DNA of 64,000 bases from Mikania micrantha (lineage: Eukaryota > Streptophyta > Magnoliopsida > Asterales > Asteraceae): assembly GCA_009363875.1 (NCBI GenBank), contig CM018690.1, positions 10,590,788-10,654,787 of the forward strand, read 5' to 3'. Within the stretch, counting starts at the first letter, position 1. The number at the start of each line of letters is the position of its first letter. The position numbers and the translations under genes are program-made. Of the stretch, positions 44,316-58,375 are shown in pieces. Under the pieces are notes generated by a model. The model was given only the letters and a program-made list of their open reading frames with translations. It was not told the DNA's origin and ran no database searches.

Positions 44316-47300
44316 TGTCACACCCCGGGCCGGCGGGGTAGGATCGGATGTCCCCGTCGGGCGGAAGGTTCCCGGGGCGCGATATCGGGTGTGATAATCG
44401 GGTTGATCAGATTGTTACATAGCATCAATGTTAAGAATCACTAAAGCACAATAAAGCATATGAATAGGATTACAAAGTTAAATTACACTGTCAATGTTTG
44501 ATAATTTAACTTGGTAAACCTAACAAAAGAATCAATGTATTCTATCTTGTAAACTGTACAAGACATCCAAGAATGATTCGTATGATTAACAAAATATGTG
44601 CTTTCCAAAATCACTAGGTCCTCTAATTAGGCCGCCTAGCATGCAATCCAATAGCTTATGTTTAAACCTGTGCGTCACCTGAGAAAGCATGTAAGAAAAC
44701 AAAGTCAACACAATGGTTGGTGAGTTCATGTAGTTTGTAAGTTTAAATAGTTTTAGCAAAACTCCTTTAGTTAAAACCTTAACCTTATTAACTCCACATG
44801 TAATATCCAAATCGGTATGCTTATATATAGGGAATCACGAAAGGGTCAAGCCCAGACGCTATCCCACCACATACTAATATGCATATGACACTGTTATTAA
44901 TAATAATTAAGCCTTTTATCTACCCATCCGTATAGATTCCCCGTCATAGTTTAAACACCTGTGTCTGTAAGTTTCCCCAATTACCAATAGTATACGTGAG
45001 TTTAGTCTGATAGTTACCGGTAAGGATAACTGGATGCCCGAAGGAATCCATTAGCAATCCAAACCAGCCCCAGGTATGATTAGCAACTCAGGGGGAGATA
45101 GAGTATTTCCAGGTCGACACAAAGTCAACTAAGGATCACAATATCGTCCTAGTTACTGATAACCCAGGTAAATAGATGTGGGAAACACTGCATGGCAAGC
45201 ACTGAGAGGCCATCAGTCCATTTCCTCGATAAGACTGTGAAGAACACATGAAGGCAAGCACTGAGAGACCAACTATTGTTCTTCAAGTCCCGGCTAGGAA
45301 GAACACCTGAAGGCAAGCACTGAGAGACCAACTATTGTTCTTCCATAGCCTATAGTTTTAGCATACAAAGAGTCCAGCATTTACGTAACTTGTGCACAAG
45401 AACTAGCTTTACAACCGGTAAGGCAAGCACTGAGAGGCCAAACCGTTGTTTGAGCATGGCAATCACATAGCATTCAAGAGTTTATAGCATCCATAGATTC
45501 AAGTATCCAATGTATATGTATGTATGCATTTAGTATCCCCGTGGCCTTATAGTATACTTAGCATTTAGAGTCTACATTAGTCTTTAGCATTTAAAACCCA
45601 TAGCATTAGCCCGTAGTATTAACATTTAGTTTAACCCGTAACCTTAGTATTAGCATAACTCATAGTATAAGCTTGAACATGATTTCATAGAATTAGCATC
45701 CACAATAGCATCATCAAATAGTAAATACCTTTAGCACTTGGTATTATCACATAGCTTTAGTATTATCAAGTAGCTTATGCCTTTAGCACTTGGCATAATC
45801 AAATAGCATTTAGTTTAAATAGAGTCTTATGTCTTTAGCACTTGGCATAATCAAATAGCATTGAGTTTAAATAGAGTCTTATGCCTTTAGCACTTGGCAT
45901 AATCAAATAGCATTGAGTTTAAATAGAGTCTTATGCCTTTAGCACTTGGCATAATCAATAGTATAAAAGCATTTTGTTAGATTTAAAACATTTGTTTTAA
46001 AATGTATAACATGCTTCTCAGTCCCGAGTTAAAACCAAAATAGTTTGAAAAGGGACAATGAACTCACCTTGTAGTTGTGGTAGTTGACTTAGTCTCAGAC
46101 AAGAATGCACGCTCTCTTTGTTGTAATTGATATTGTTTTCACGGTCCTGTATCGATTTCACGTTGTTCATAATTAGTGAGTATAGTTTATAAGGTTTTTG
46201 TGTGTGTATGGGTAGTTGTTAGCTCTAAAGTTGACTAGTACCCTTAAGGCTTGGTCATGATTCCAGTTCGGTCCCGTATACTTGTTTTAAATAAATGTCA
46301 TTATGAGTCATTATCTTGTAGCTTTGAACATTATTTACATAATAATGAATTAGTTAGATAATATTCTCTTGACACATAAATGTTTGAGCTTATGAAATAT
46401 GTTAAACCCATATAGGCCTAAAGTGAGATGCGGACCGGACCATATGACCAAGTCAATTGTTGGGCCTTAGTTGGGCCGCGAGGGCATTGTTGGGCTAGAG
46501 GTGGGCCCACTAAGGAATATTGGGCTTAAAGTGGAAATGAGTGGCAGGAAACCCCATTTGAGCCAAGAGTAAACCATTGGCCAAGTTACTTGCATAATAG
46601 CCCCAAAAGTTAGGTCATGGGCCTTAAGAGTAGGCCTTGGGTCAACTCGATGGGCCTCGGGCTAATTTTGCAGGGCCCCATAGATTTCATCATGGGCCTT
46701 CATAATAACATCCCTGAAGCCAAGCTGGGCCTTGCCCATATGGGCCGAAATCAAGGTGGGCCCAGAGTGATGGTTGTTGGGCCTGCGTGAGGTTATCGAC
46801 TTTAATAATATCAACTGGGTCAAGAGGACTTGTGACTAATCAAATGGTCTAAACAAGTAGGGTTTTCCTTAAACTGAAGTGGGCCATGTGGGTGGACTGT
46901 TGGGCCGGCTGATTTCCGTTGGGCCTAGTTAAGTACGGTTGGCCCATTGATTAACATATGACTAATTAAGTGATTTTTGTCTAAGCAAATCAGTCCTGTG
47001 AGTTCATATCCTAAAAGATGGGCCAACACAATGAAGGCTTGTTACTGAATTAATCCGAAGGGCTGAAAGGAAGTTCTGTTAAACCAAAGTGTTATTGAGT
47101 TATTGGTTTGGGCCATTCAATGGTTCGAGTGGGCTGGTCACAACAATGAACTTGGGCCATGTTGATGTCTGGTCACTCTATTGGGCCGAATCACCTCATA
47201 TGTTCTGTATAATGGCCAAATGTGTTGGGCCTAAGTCAAGTGGGTCGAGTTGGGCTTGAGTCATGTAGATGTTGTGTGGGCCTCAACAAGAAATCGGCTG

Positions 47301-48922
47301 AGTCCAACAAGGGATGGCCGAATGATGCTCAATCTGTGTGATGACCGAAGGTGTAGAGGCGATTGAGGCTGTGACTTGGCATACAAGTGACTTTGGTCGA
47401 ATGAAAGGGGATGGCCTTAGGCCGAATGGTGGCTGATATCCCGAATGAACTTGACCGGCGAATAGCTTGGTCTCGGTCGAATGGCTCTACATGGCGAATG
47501 ACCTGTGAACAACGAATGGTGGTAGGCTCGAATGGCTAGGTGGCGAATGAGGAGTGTCTTGGCCGAGAGAGCAAGTGGCGAATGACTAGATGGCGAGAGG
47601 GGTGGGAGTGGTTCAGTCGGCGAATGAGGTGGCTCATTCGAAGATGGTGTGGTTCGGCCGAAGTGGAGCCTCATTCGGCCACCTGGGTGGTTGTGTCATT
47701 CGCTGGTTCAAGGACAACCAAGTAGGTCTTGAACTTTGAGTAACTCGACTAAAGACTGCAAAAAAAATGGTTCTCGTGGTTGTGGGTCACAGAGTGGGGG
47801 AAGAAGGAACCGGTCAACCCACGAGTTAGAACTAAAGATGAGAAAACCCTAAAATTCGAAGTTTTCACAGCTCAATACCTCGATTTACAGTGGGTTTCTT
47901 TCTAGATCTGCTGTACTTTCACGTAAAGGGTGATGAGGGCTTCGTGTGGGCGAAAGAATCACTCAAATCGGATGAAAAACGAGGGAGATATGCTTGGTTG
48001 AAGTTCAACAATGGAGGTGGTGGCTAAAACCGGAAATTAGGTTTTTTAGAGAGAAGGAGAAGAAAAGAAATGAGTTGTTTGAACCCATTTAGGGTATTTA
48101 TACCCCGAGTTAATTCGGGTTCGTTTTTGTTGCTCGGTTCGTGTTTTCGTTATGTTTCCGGAATTTACGCGCGCGTTCTACGTAATTAATATAAAAGAAT
48201 TATTTTATAACTTTTAAATTATAATTATATTCTAAAATATCGCGGTATTTATTTATTTGACTCAAAATTAATTTAAGTATCGTTTTTAACAATTTATTTA
48301 ACGAATTTGGTATTTTTACGCGTTTAATTTATTTGTTTGCGATTTATTACAACAGTCTTATTTAATTGGTTTTATGATGAGTTTCAAAATTGTAAAGTAA
48401 GAAATATCTTATTTCTTTGAATTTATGATCGTTCATGTCTTTTATCGTTTTCGTTTTCGTTTCGTCAGAACGCGTCACCATCGCGCGTATTCGTTCGAAT
48501 CGTCATTCGAACGAACACGAAGATGGTTTTGCTTTCCGACTTTTGTTTTCTACTTTTCAGTTATTATTTCAGAACATTAAACTATCAGAATCATTCGTAC
48601 AGATCGTCACCTATACGAATAACTCATCGGTTTAGCATTCCGTAACAACAACCGTTATCGTTTCGTTTTGTTTAACCTCGCATACGTTTACACATCATAT
48701 CACATCAATAAGTATTAGTTTCACTGTTCACTGTTGTCTGATGCGTTTCTGACTGTTAAACTGTAAAGTTTAATCAGTTTTCAGAAACAATAGCATAATA
48801 GTTTACTGTTTAGCATTACGTAGTTGACAGCACATCAATAGTTTGCATAGTTTATACCTGAGTTACTGTGCCGTTACTGTTCCGTTCATCGTTCCGGCGA
48901 CGTTTCCGGCACAGTTGTTACA
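44316..48922 (-). repeat. LTR B of the T1 array (shared, mosaic)
   Basis: 4607 bp. It serves as 5' LTR for the left unit and 3' LTR for the right unit. The left part (up to 45158) carries LTR C variants; the right part (from 46353) carries LTR A variants plus a few private changes (near 47728 and 48043). TATA at 48094-48103. Confidence 0.93.
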
Positions 48923-48939
48923 GTCTCCCCTTGTTAGAG

Positions 48940-48958
48940 AAATTTCGTCCCGAAATTT
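48940..48958 (-). other. Conserved 3' hairpin at the pol stop, right T1 unit
   Basis: Identical to the hairpin at 39487-39505. Confidence 0.75.
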
Positions 48959-51900
48959 AAGCATTGCTATCGGGTACTGCTTCCTCTGTGAACAGTTGGG
49001 GATATTTGTTTTTCATGTGGTCTTCGCGTTCCCAAGTAAACTCGGGTCCGCGTCCTGAATTCCAACGCACTTTGACAATAGGAATACGACTTCGCCTTAG
49101 TTGTTTAACCTTGCGATCCATGATTTCCAATGGTTCCTCAACAAAACGTAAGTGTTCATCCAATTGAATTTCTTCAATCGGTATGATAAGAGTTTCATCA
49201 GCAAGGCATTTCTTCAAGTTTGAGACGTGAAACACGTCGTGTACACCACTAAGTTCATCCGGTAAGCTTAATCGGTATGCTACAGGACCAATACGTTCGA
49301 TGATTTCGAACGGTCCCACATATCGTGGTGTTAGTTTGCCTTTCTTTGCGAATCGAACTACGCCCTTCCATGGGGAGACCTTCAACATGACACGGTCTCC
49401 CACTTGGAATTCCAACGGCTTACGTCGTTTATCGGCATAGCTCTTTTGTCTACTTCTTGTCGCTTGTAACCTTTGTTGTATCTGAGCAATCTTGTCTGTA
49501 GTTTCTTGTATCAGTTCTGGCCCTGTGATTCGATTATCTCCCACTTCAGACCAACAGATCGGTGACCGACACTTTCGGCCATAAAGAGCCTCAAATGGGG
49601 CACAACCGATGCTGCTGTGATAACTGTTGTTATAGGAGAATTCGATTAGTGGCAAGTGAGAGTCCCAATTACCACCAAAGTCTAGAACACAAGTTCTCAG
49701 CATATCCTCCAGGGTCTGAATAATACGCTCGCTTTGACCATCCGTTTGTGGATGATAAGCTGTACTCAAGTTCAATTGCGTCCCCAGAGATTTCTGTAAC
49801 GTTTGCCAGAACCTTGATGTAAATCTGCTATCACGATCTGAGATGATGGACAATGGCACCCCGTGGAGTACCACTATCTCATCGATGTAAAGCTTAGCTA
49901 GTTTATCCATCGTGTACGTTTCTCGCATCGGCAAGAAATGAGCAGACTTAGTTAATCGATCAACGATAACCCAAATGGTGTCATGTCCACTGGAGGTGCG
50001 GGGTAGCTTGGTAACAAAGTCCATAGCTATTTGTTCCCACTTCCATAGTGGAATTTCGGGTTGCTCCAGTAAACCAGAAGGTTTCTGGTGTTCCGCCTTC
50101 ACTTTAGCACACGTAAGACATCGACCAACATACTCGGCTATGTCTTTCTTCATGCCCGGCCACCAATAAAATGCACGTAAGTCTTGATACATTTTATCAG
50201 CACCAGGATGCACATAGTACTTGGTCTTGTGTGCCTCGTCGAAAATAAGCTTCCTTAACTCGTCTCCTGCAGGAATCCATACGCGATCCTTGAAGTAGAT
50301 GAGTCCATCGGGTTTTGTTTCTAAATGTTTCTCCGCTCCACAATCGAGTTCTTTCTTCAGGTTTTCACGTTCAACGACTTCCTGTTGTGCTTGCATAATT
50401 CTGTCATGTAAGCTTGTCTGCACCGTCATTCCCATTGCTCTAACGCGCAGGGGTTTGACTCGTTCCTTACGGCTCAAGGCATCAGCAACAACATTTGCCT
50501 TGCCCGGATGGTACTTGATTACACAGTCATAGTCATTCAGAAGCTCTACCCAACGTCGCTGTCGCATGTTGAGTTCCTTCTGATCAAATATGTGTTGCAG
50601 ACTTTTGTGATCAGTGAAGATGGTACACTTGGTGCCATAGAGATAATGTCTCCAGATCTTTAAGGCAAATATCACAGCTCCCAGTTCCAAATCATGAGTA
50701 GTGTAGTTCTTCTCATGAACTTTCAATTGTCTCGAAGCATAAGCAATGACTTTGTCTCTCTGCATTAGTACACAACCATGTCCCTGATGAGAGGCATCGC
50801 AATATACTACAAAGTCATCGCAACCCTCTGGGAGAGTCAAGATCGGAGCATCGCATAACTTCTGCTTCAAGGTCTGAAAGGCTTCTTCCTGCTTTTGTTC
50901 CCAAACAAACGGCTCGCTCTTCTGTGTCAGCTTTGTGAGTGGCAGGGCTATCTTAGAAAAATTCGAGATGAATCTTCTGTAATAGCCTGCTAAGCCTAGA
51001 AAAGAACGTATCTCCGTCGGTGTCTTCGGAGTGTCCCAATCTTTTATCGCCTCGATCTTGGCAGGATCAACATGTATTCCTTCGCTGTTAACAACATGAC
51101 CTAGGAATTGAACCTCTTTTAACCAAAACTCACACTTAGAGAATTTGGCATAGAGCTTCTCTTCCTTTAACAGCTCCAAGATCGTTCTAAGATGTTGCTA
51201 ATGTTCTTCTTTGCTTTTATAATAGATCAATATGTCATCAATGAACACAATGACAAATTGATCCAAGTACGGCTTACACACACGGTTCATGAGATCCATG
51301 AAAACCGCAGGTGCATTCGTCAAACCGAACGGCATCACCATGAACTCGTAATGCCCATATCTGGTACGAAACGCCGTCTTCGGTATATCTTCGTCTTGTA
51401 CTCTAAGTTGATGGTATCCAGAACGTAGATCGATCTTCGAAAAGAACTGAGCTCCTTGCAATTGATCAAACAAATCATCAATCCTCGGCAATGGATACCG
51501 ATTCTTAATGGTTAGTTTGTTTAGTTCTCTGTAATCTATGCACATTCGAAAAGATCCATCCTTCTTTTTCACGAACAAAACCGGAGCTCCCCAAGGTGAG
51601 TAGCTCGGTCGGATGAAACCTTTATCAAGTAGCTCCTGCAATTGATTAGATAGTTCCTGCATCTCCGAGGGTGCTAACCTGTAAGGAGATTTAGCAACAG
51701 GTGTTGCTCCAGGAATTAAATCAATACGAAACTCTACTGGTCGCACAGGGGGCAAACCAGGTAGATCTTCAGGAAACACTTCAGGATATTCTTTCACTAT
51801 CGGCACGTCTTGAATGGTTTTCTTGTCTTTTTGTTTCTCCACCACATGAGTCAAGAAAGCTACACATTTCTTCTGTAGACACTTACGCGCTTTTATGCAT

Positions 51901-52685
51901 GATATGATCTTTACGTTTCTCTTTGCTTGATCCCCACGAACTTCCAATACACGATCATTCGTCACTGGGATCCGAAGTAGCTTTTCAGAACAGATGACCT
52001 CAACTCTATTGAGTGATAGCCAATCCATTCCCACAATGATGTCGAAACTGCCCAACTCCATCGGCAACAAGTCGATGGTAAATGAGTGGTCTGTGAGTGT
52101 AAGTGAGCAGTTCCTAAGTATAGTGCTAACTGTAACCTGTTTTCCGTTCGCTACTTCGATAGTGTATGGGGAATCTAAAATTTCCTCAGTAAGATTAAGC
52201 TGGCGTGCAAAGTCAGATGAAATAAAACTCTGATCTGCACCAGTGTCAAATAAAATAGATGCATAAGAGTCATGTATAAGAAATGTACCAGTGACCACAT
52301 TAGGGTCTTGGCGTGCAGCATTGGCTCCAATAACAAAAGCCCTTCCACGTGGTGCTTGGGCTCCTTGTTGTGCTCGTTTCGGACACTCTCGGGAGAAATG
52401 GCCTATTTCTCCACAGTTATAGCATCCTCTGTTGTTGTTGTTGTGATTGTCAGGTCTTGGTGGTGGAGGGAGTGCTACAGCAGCATTGTTAGCAGTACGA
52501 GTTGCCGGTGCACGGCATTGCTGAGCACGGTGACCTAATCGGCCACAATTGTTGCATTTCCGACATTGCGCTGTAGTAGGATGATGGAATCTGCATCGTG
52601 CACACTGAGGATGCGGTCCCACATAGTTCTTGGGTGCAACCTGAGCAGGTGCTGCAGTGACCTGTTGAAAAGGGGTGGCCATCAC
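48957..52685 (-). pseudogene. Pol polyprotein of the right T1 unit, same premature stop
   Basis: The protein is identical to that of the left unit in both parts (52685-51198 and 51179-48957), including the TAG at 51198-51200 just after the RT catalytic motif. Sharing the same defect shows the two units were copied from one already-damaged element. Domains as for the left unit. Confidence 0.9.
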
Positions 52686-53653
52686 ATAGTTCTTGACGAC
52701 TTTTGCTTTTTCTTCTGGTGATGCTCGGGTTTCTTTGAAGTGAATTCCTTGGCTTTTCCCGAGTCGTCTTTCAGAACTCCTGATTTTACCATTACCCCAG
52801 TAAGTTTGGCTGAAAGAGAGATGGCTGACTCTAAAGTAGCAGGGTATGCAGCCAAAACAATGCTTTGAATACAGGAGGGTAATCCTGCAACATAGCGATC
52901 AATCAGCTTCTCCAGTGTTGGTACCATTTCTGGCACCAGAGCTACCAACTCATGGTAACGAGTGGTAAAAGTCATATGATCCGCTCCCTTCATAACATGA
53001 TTCGAGAGCTCAATTTCCAGTTGTTGCAGTTCATGCTTCGGGCAGAATTCATTTCTTAGAAGCAGCTTAAACTCCGCCCAGGGCATCGCCATTGCTTCAT
53101 CCCTTCCCTTTGCCCTGATTTGTGCATTCCACCATGTTAAAGCCCGTTTTCTGAACGAACCTGCTACATAACGGACCTTGTGGTGTTCAGGACAGCTGCT
53201 TATGTCTAGGGTGTTCTCCATCTTTTCAAGCCATTGGATAAGTCCAACAGCTCCTTCAGCTCCGGTGAAGCTTGGAGGTTTGCATCCTACAAAGGACTTG
53301 TAGGAACAGTCTGAAGTGTGGCTAGTGTTTCCACTAGCTTCCCCCATAGTATGGCCAGAGTTGTTGCCATGACTTTGAATCCGATTTATCATCTCAGGGA
53401 TGACATCCTTCAGCTGACTGGTCAGTTGAGTACTCAGCAGTGTTGCCAAGGCAACAGTAGTGGGATCAATGACTGGACCTGTGCTCGTGTTCGGAGGAGG
53501 ACTATGCGGAGGAGGAGGTGGCGGTGGTGAATCTGGTGGTGTAGGGGTCGAAGAGTGAGGAGCAGAAACTTGTGAAGACGGTTGTCTTCTCGGCGGCATT
53601 CTGATCATAACCAAAAGAATTTGGTTAGTGCAGTGATCGAATGCAGAAGACAA
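52682..53653 (-). CDS. Gag of the right T1 unit
   Basis: 323 residues, identical to the gag at 43229-44200, with the same gag/pol frame change. The likely alternative start is the in-frame Met at 53599 (MPPRRQ). Its primer-binding site is at 53754-53765 beside LTR C. Confidence 0.85.
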   Translation of the reverse strand: MSSAFDHCTNQILLVMIRMPPRRQPSSQVSAPHSSTPTPPDSPPPPPPPHSPPPNTSTGPVIDPTTVALATLLSTQLTSQLKDVIPEMINRIQSHGNNSGHTMGEASGNTSHTSDCSYKSFVGCKPPSFTGAEGAVGLIQWLEKMENTLDISSCPEHHKVRYVAGSFRKRALTWWNAQIRAKGRDEAMAMPWAEFKLLLRNEFCPKHELQQLEIELSNHVMKGADHMTFTTRYHELVALVPEMVPTLEKLIDRYVAGLPSCIQSIVLAAYPATLESAISLSAKLTGVMVKSGVLKDDSGKAKEFTSKKPEHHQKKKQKSSRTM

Positions 53654-53768
53654 AATGCATACTTAAACCTTATGTTCTCTATATGAGGGTCCCTAAGTTA
53701 TAGTCTAGGCCAAACCATTTTAGTAAATGACCTAATATTCTCTATAACCTTGAGCTCTGATACCAATC

Positions 53769-56700
53769 TGTCACACCCCGGGCCGGCGGGGTAGGATCGG
53801 ATGTCCCCGTCGGGCGGAAGGTTCCCGGGGCGCGATATCGGGTGTGATAATCGGGTTGATCAGATTGTTACATAGCATCAATGTTAAGAATCACTAAAGC
53901 ACAATAAAGCATATGAATAGGATTACAAAGTTAAATTACACTGTCAATGTTTGATAATTTAACTTGGTAAACCTAACAAAAGAATCAATGTATTCTATCT
54001 TGTAAACTGTACAAGACATCCAAGAATGATTCGTATGATTAACAAAATATGTGCTTTCCAAAATCACTAGGTCCTCTAATTAGGCCGCCTAGCATGCAAT
54101 CCAATAGCTTATGTTTAAACCTGTGCGTCACCTGAGAAAGCATGTAAGAAAACAAAGTCAACACAATGGTTGGTGAGTTCATGTAGTTTGTAAGTTTAAA
54201 TAGTTTTAGCAAAACTCCTTTAGTTAAAACCTTAACCTTATTAACTCCACATGTAATATCCAAATCGGTATGCTTATATATAGGGAATCACGAAAGGGTC
54301 AAGCCCAGACGCTATCCCACCACATACTAATATGCATATGACACTGTTATTAATAATAATTAAGCCTTTTATCTACCCATCCGTATAGATTCCCCGTCAT
54401 AGTTTAAACACCTGTGTCTGTAAGTTTCCCCAATTACCAATAGTATACGTGAGTTTAGTCTGATAGTTACCGGTAAGGATAACTGGATGCCCGAAGGAAT
54501 CCATTAGCAATCCAAACCAGCCCCAGGTATGATTAGCAACTCAGGGGGAGATAGAGTATTTCCAGGTCGACACAAAGTCAACTAAGGATCACAATATCGT
54601 CCTAGTTACTGATAACCCAGGTAAATAGATGTGGGAAACACTGCATGGCAAGCACTGAGAGGCCATCAGTCCATTTCCTCGATAAGACTGTGAAGAACAC
54701 ATGAAGGCAAGCACTGAGAGACCAACTATTGTTCTTCAAGTCCCGGCTAGGAAGAACACCTGAAGGCAAGCACTGAGAGACCAACTATTGTTCTTCCATA
54801 GCCTATAGTTTTAGCATACAAAGAGTCCAGCATTTACGTAACTTGTGCACAAGAACTAGCTTTACAACCGGTAAGGCAAGCACTGAGAGGCCAAACCGTT
54901 GTTTGAGCATGGCAATCACATAGCATTCAAGAGTTTATAGCATCCATAGATTCAAGTATCCAATGTATATGTATGTATGCATTTAGTATCCCCGTGGCCT
55001 TATAGTATACTTAGCATTTAGAGTCTACATTAGTCTTTAGCATTTAAAACCCATAGCATTAGCCCGTAGTATTAACATTTAGTTTAACCCGTAACCTTAG
55101 TATTAGCATAACTCATAGTATAAGCTTGAACATGATTTCATAGAATTAGCATCCACAATAGCATCATCAAATAGTAAATACCTTTAGCACTTGGTATTAT
55201 CACATAGCTTTAGTATTATCAAGTAGCTTATGCCTTTAGCACTTGGCATAATCAAATAGCATTTAGTTTAAATAGAGTCTTATGTCTTTAGCACTTGGCA
55301 TAATCAAATAGCATTGAGTTTAAATAGAGTCTTATGCCTTTAGCACTTGGCATAATCAAATAGCATTGAGTTTAAATAGAGTCTTATGCCTTTAGCACTT
55401 GGCATAATCAATAGTATAAAAGCATTTTGTTAGATTTAAAACATTTGTTTTAAAATGTATAACATGCTTCTCAGTCCCGAGTTAAAACCAAAATAGTTTG
55501 AAAAGGGACAATGAACTCACCTTGTAGTTGTGGTAGTTGACTTAGTCTCAGACAAGAATGCACGCTCTCTTTGTTGTAATTGATATTGTTTTCACGGTCC
55601 TGTATCGATTTCACGTTGTTCATAATTAGTGAGTATAGTTTATAAGGTTTTTGTGTGTGTATGGGTAGTTGTTAGCTCTAAAGTTGACTAGTACCCTTAA
55701 GGCTTGGTCATGATTCCAGTTCGGTCCCGTATACTTGTTTTAAATAAATGTCATTATGAGTCATTATCTTGTAGCTTTGAACATTATTTACATAATAATG
55801 AATTACTTAGATAATATTCTCTTGACACATAAATGTTTGAGCTTATGAAATATGTTAAACCCATATAGGCCTAAAGTGAGATGCGGACCGGACCATATGA
55901 CCAAGTCAATTGTTGGGCCTTAGTTGGGCCGCGAGGGCATTGTTGGGCTAGAGGTGGGCCCACTAAGGAATATTGGGCTTAAAGTGGAAATGAGTGGCAG
56001 GAAACCCCATTTGTGCCAAGAGTAAACCATTGGCCAAGTTACTTGCATAATAGCCCCAAAAGTTAGGTCATGGGCCTTAAGAGTAGGCCTTGGGTCAACT
56101 CGATGGGCCTCGGGCTAATTTTGCAGGGCCCCATAGATTTCATCATGGGCCTTCATAATAACATCCCTGAAGCCAAGCTGGGCCTTGCTCATATGGGCCG
56201 AAATCAAGGTGGGCCCAGAATGATGGTTGTTGGGCCTGCGTGAGGTTATCGACTTTAATAATATCAACTGGGTCAAGAGGACTTGTGACTAATCAAATGG
56301 TCTAAACAAGTAGGGTTTTCCTTAAACTGAAGTGGGCCATGTGGGTGGACTGTTGGGCCGGCTGATTTCCGTTGGGCCTAGTTAAGTACGGTTGGCCCAT
56401 TGATTAACATATGACTAATTAAGTGATTTTTGTCTAAGCAAATCAGTCCTGTGAGTTCATATCCTAAAAGATGGGCCAACACAATGAAGGCTTGTTACTG
56501 AATTAATCCGAAAGGCTGAAAGGAAGTTCTGTTAAACCAAAGTGTTATTGAGTTATTGGTTGGGGCCATTCAATGGTTCGAGTGGGCTGGTCACAACAAT
56601 GAACTTGGGCCATGTTGATGTCTGGTCACTCTATTGGGCCGAATCACCTCATATGTTCTGTATAATGGCCAAATGTGTTGGGCCTAAGTCAAGTGGGTCG

Positions 56701-58375
56701 AGTTGGGCTTGAGTCATGTAGATGTTGTGTGGGCCTCAACAAGAAATCGGCTGAGTCCAACAAGGGATGGCCGAATGATGCTCAATCTGTGTGATGACCG
56801 AAGGTGTAGAGGCGATTGAGGCTGTGACTTGGCATACAAGTGACTTTGGTCGAATGAAAGGGGATGGCCTTAGGCCGAATGGTGGCTGATATCCCGAATG
56901 AACTTGACCGGCGAATAGCTTGGTCTCGGTCGAATGGCTCTACATGGCGAATGACCTGTGAACAACGAATGGTGGTAGGCTCGAATGGCTAGGTGGCGAA
57001 TGAGGAGTGTCTTGGCCGAGAGAGCAAGTGGCGAATGACTAGATGGCGAGAGGGGTGGGAGTGGTTCAGTCGGCGAATGAGGTGGCTCATTCGAAGATGG
57101 TGTGGTTCGGCCGAAGTGGAGCCTCATTCGGCCACCTGGGTGGTTGTGTCATTCGCTGGTTCAAGGACAACCAAGTAGGTCTTCACCTTTGAGTAACTCG
57201 ACTAAAGACTGCAAAAAAAATGGTTCTCGTGGTTGTGGGTCACAGAGTGGGGGAAGAAGGAACCGGTCAACCCACGAGTTAGAACTAAAGATGAGAAAAC
57301 CCTAAAATTCGAAGTTTTCACAGCTCAATACCTCGATTTACAGTGGGTTTCTTTCTAGATCTGCTGTACTTTCACGTAAAGGGTGATGAGGGCTTCGTGT
57401 GGGCGAAAGAATCACTCAAATCGGATGAAAAACGAGGGAGATATGCTTGGTTGAAGTTCAACAATGGAGGTGGTGGCTAAAACCGGAAATTAGGGTTTTT
57501 AGAGAGAAGGAGAAGAAAAGAAATGAGTTGTTTGAACCCATTTAGGGTATTTATACCCCGAGTTAATTCGGGTTCGTTTTTGTTGCTCGGTTCGTGTTTT
57601 CGTTATGTTTCCGGAATTTACGCGCGCGTTCTACGTAATTAATATAAAAGAATTATTTTATAACTTTTAAATTATAATTATATTCTAAAATATCGCGGTA
57701 TTTATTTATTTGACTCAAAATTAATTTAAGTATCGTTTTTAACAATTTATTTAACGAATTTGGTATTTTTACGCGTTTAATTTATTTGTTTGCGATTTAT
57801 TACAACAGTCTTATTTAATTGGTTTTATGATGAGTTTCAAAATTGTAAAGTAAGAAATATCTTATTTCTTTGAATTTATGATCGTTCATGTCTTTTATCG
57901 TTTTCGTTTTCGTTTCGTCAGAACGCGTCACCATCGCGCGTATTCGTTCGAATCGTCATTCGAACGAACACGAAGATGGTTTTGCTTTTCGACTTTTGTT
58001 TTCTACTTTTCAGTTATTATTTCAGAACATTAAACTATCAGAATCATTCGTACAGATCGTCACCTATACGAATAACTCATCGGTTTAGCATTCCGTAACA
58101 ACAACCGTTATCGTTTCGTTTTGTTTAACCTCGCATACGTTTACACATCATATCACATCAATAAGTATTATTTTCACTGTTCATTGTTGTCTGATGCGTT
58201 TCTGACTGTTAAACTGTAAAGTTTAATCAGTTTTCAGAAACAATAGCATAATAGTTTACTGTTTAGCATTACGTAGTTGACAGCACATCAATAGTTTGCA
58301 TAGTTTATACCTGAGTTACTGTGTCGTTACTGTTCCGTTCATCGTTCCGGCGACGTTTCCGGCACAGTTGTTACA
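53769..58375 (-). repeat. LTR C of the T1 array
   Basis: 4607 bp, with several substitutions in its right half absent from A and B (near 55806, 56014, 56188, 57988, 58171 and 58324). TATA at 57547-57556. It ends at 58375, directly against a T2 LTR. Confidence 0.93.

Larger units (their letters stand above)
34865..58375 (-). mobile_element. Tandem Ty3/gypsy (Tekay/Del-type) array T1: LTR-int-LTR-int-LTR
   Basis: Three LTRs (34865-39469, 44316-48922, 53769-58375) alternate with two internal regions (39470-44315, 48923-53768). The unit length is 9451-9453 bp. The two internal regions encode identical protein sequences. A C-terminal chromodomain and very long LTRs place it in the Tekay/Del chromovirus lineage. 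The right end abuts a T2-family LTR at TTAGT (58376). On the left, LTR A is joined to yet another truncated gag, so no outer target duplication can be matched. Confidence 0.92.
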
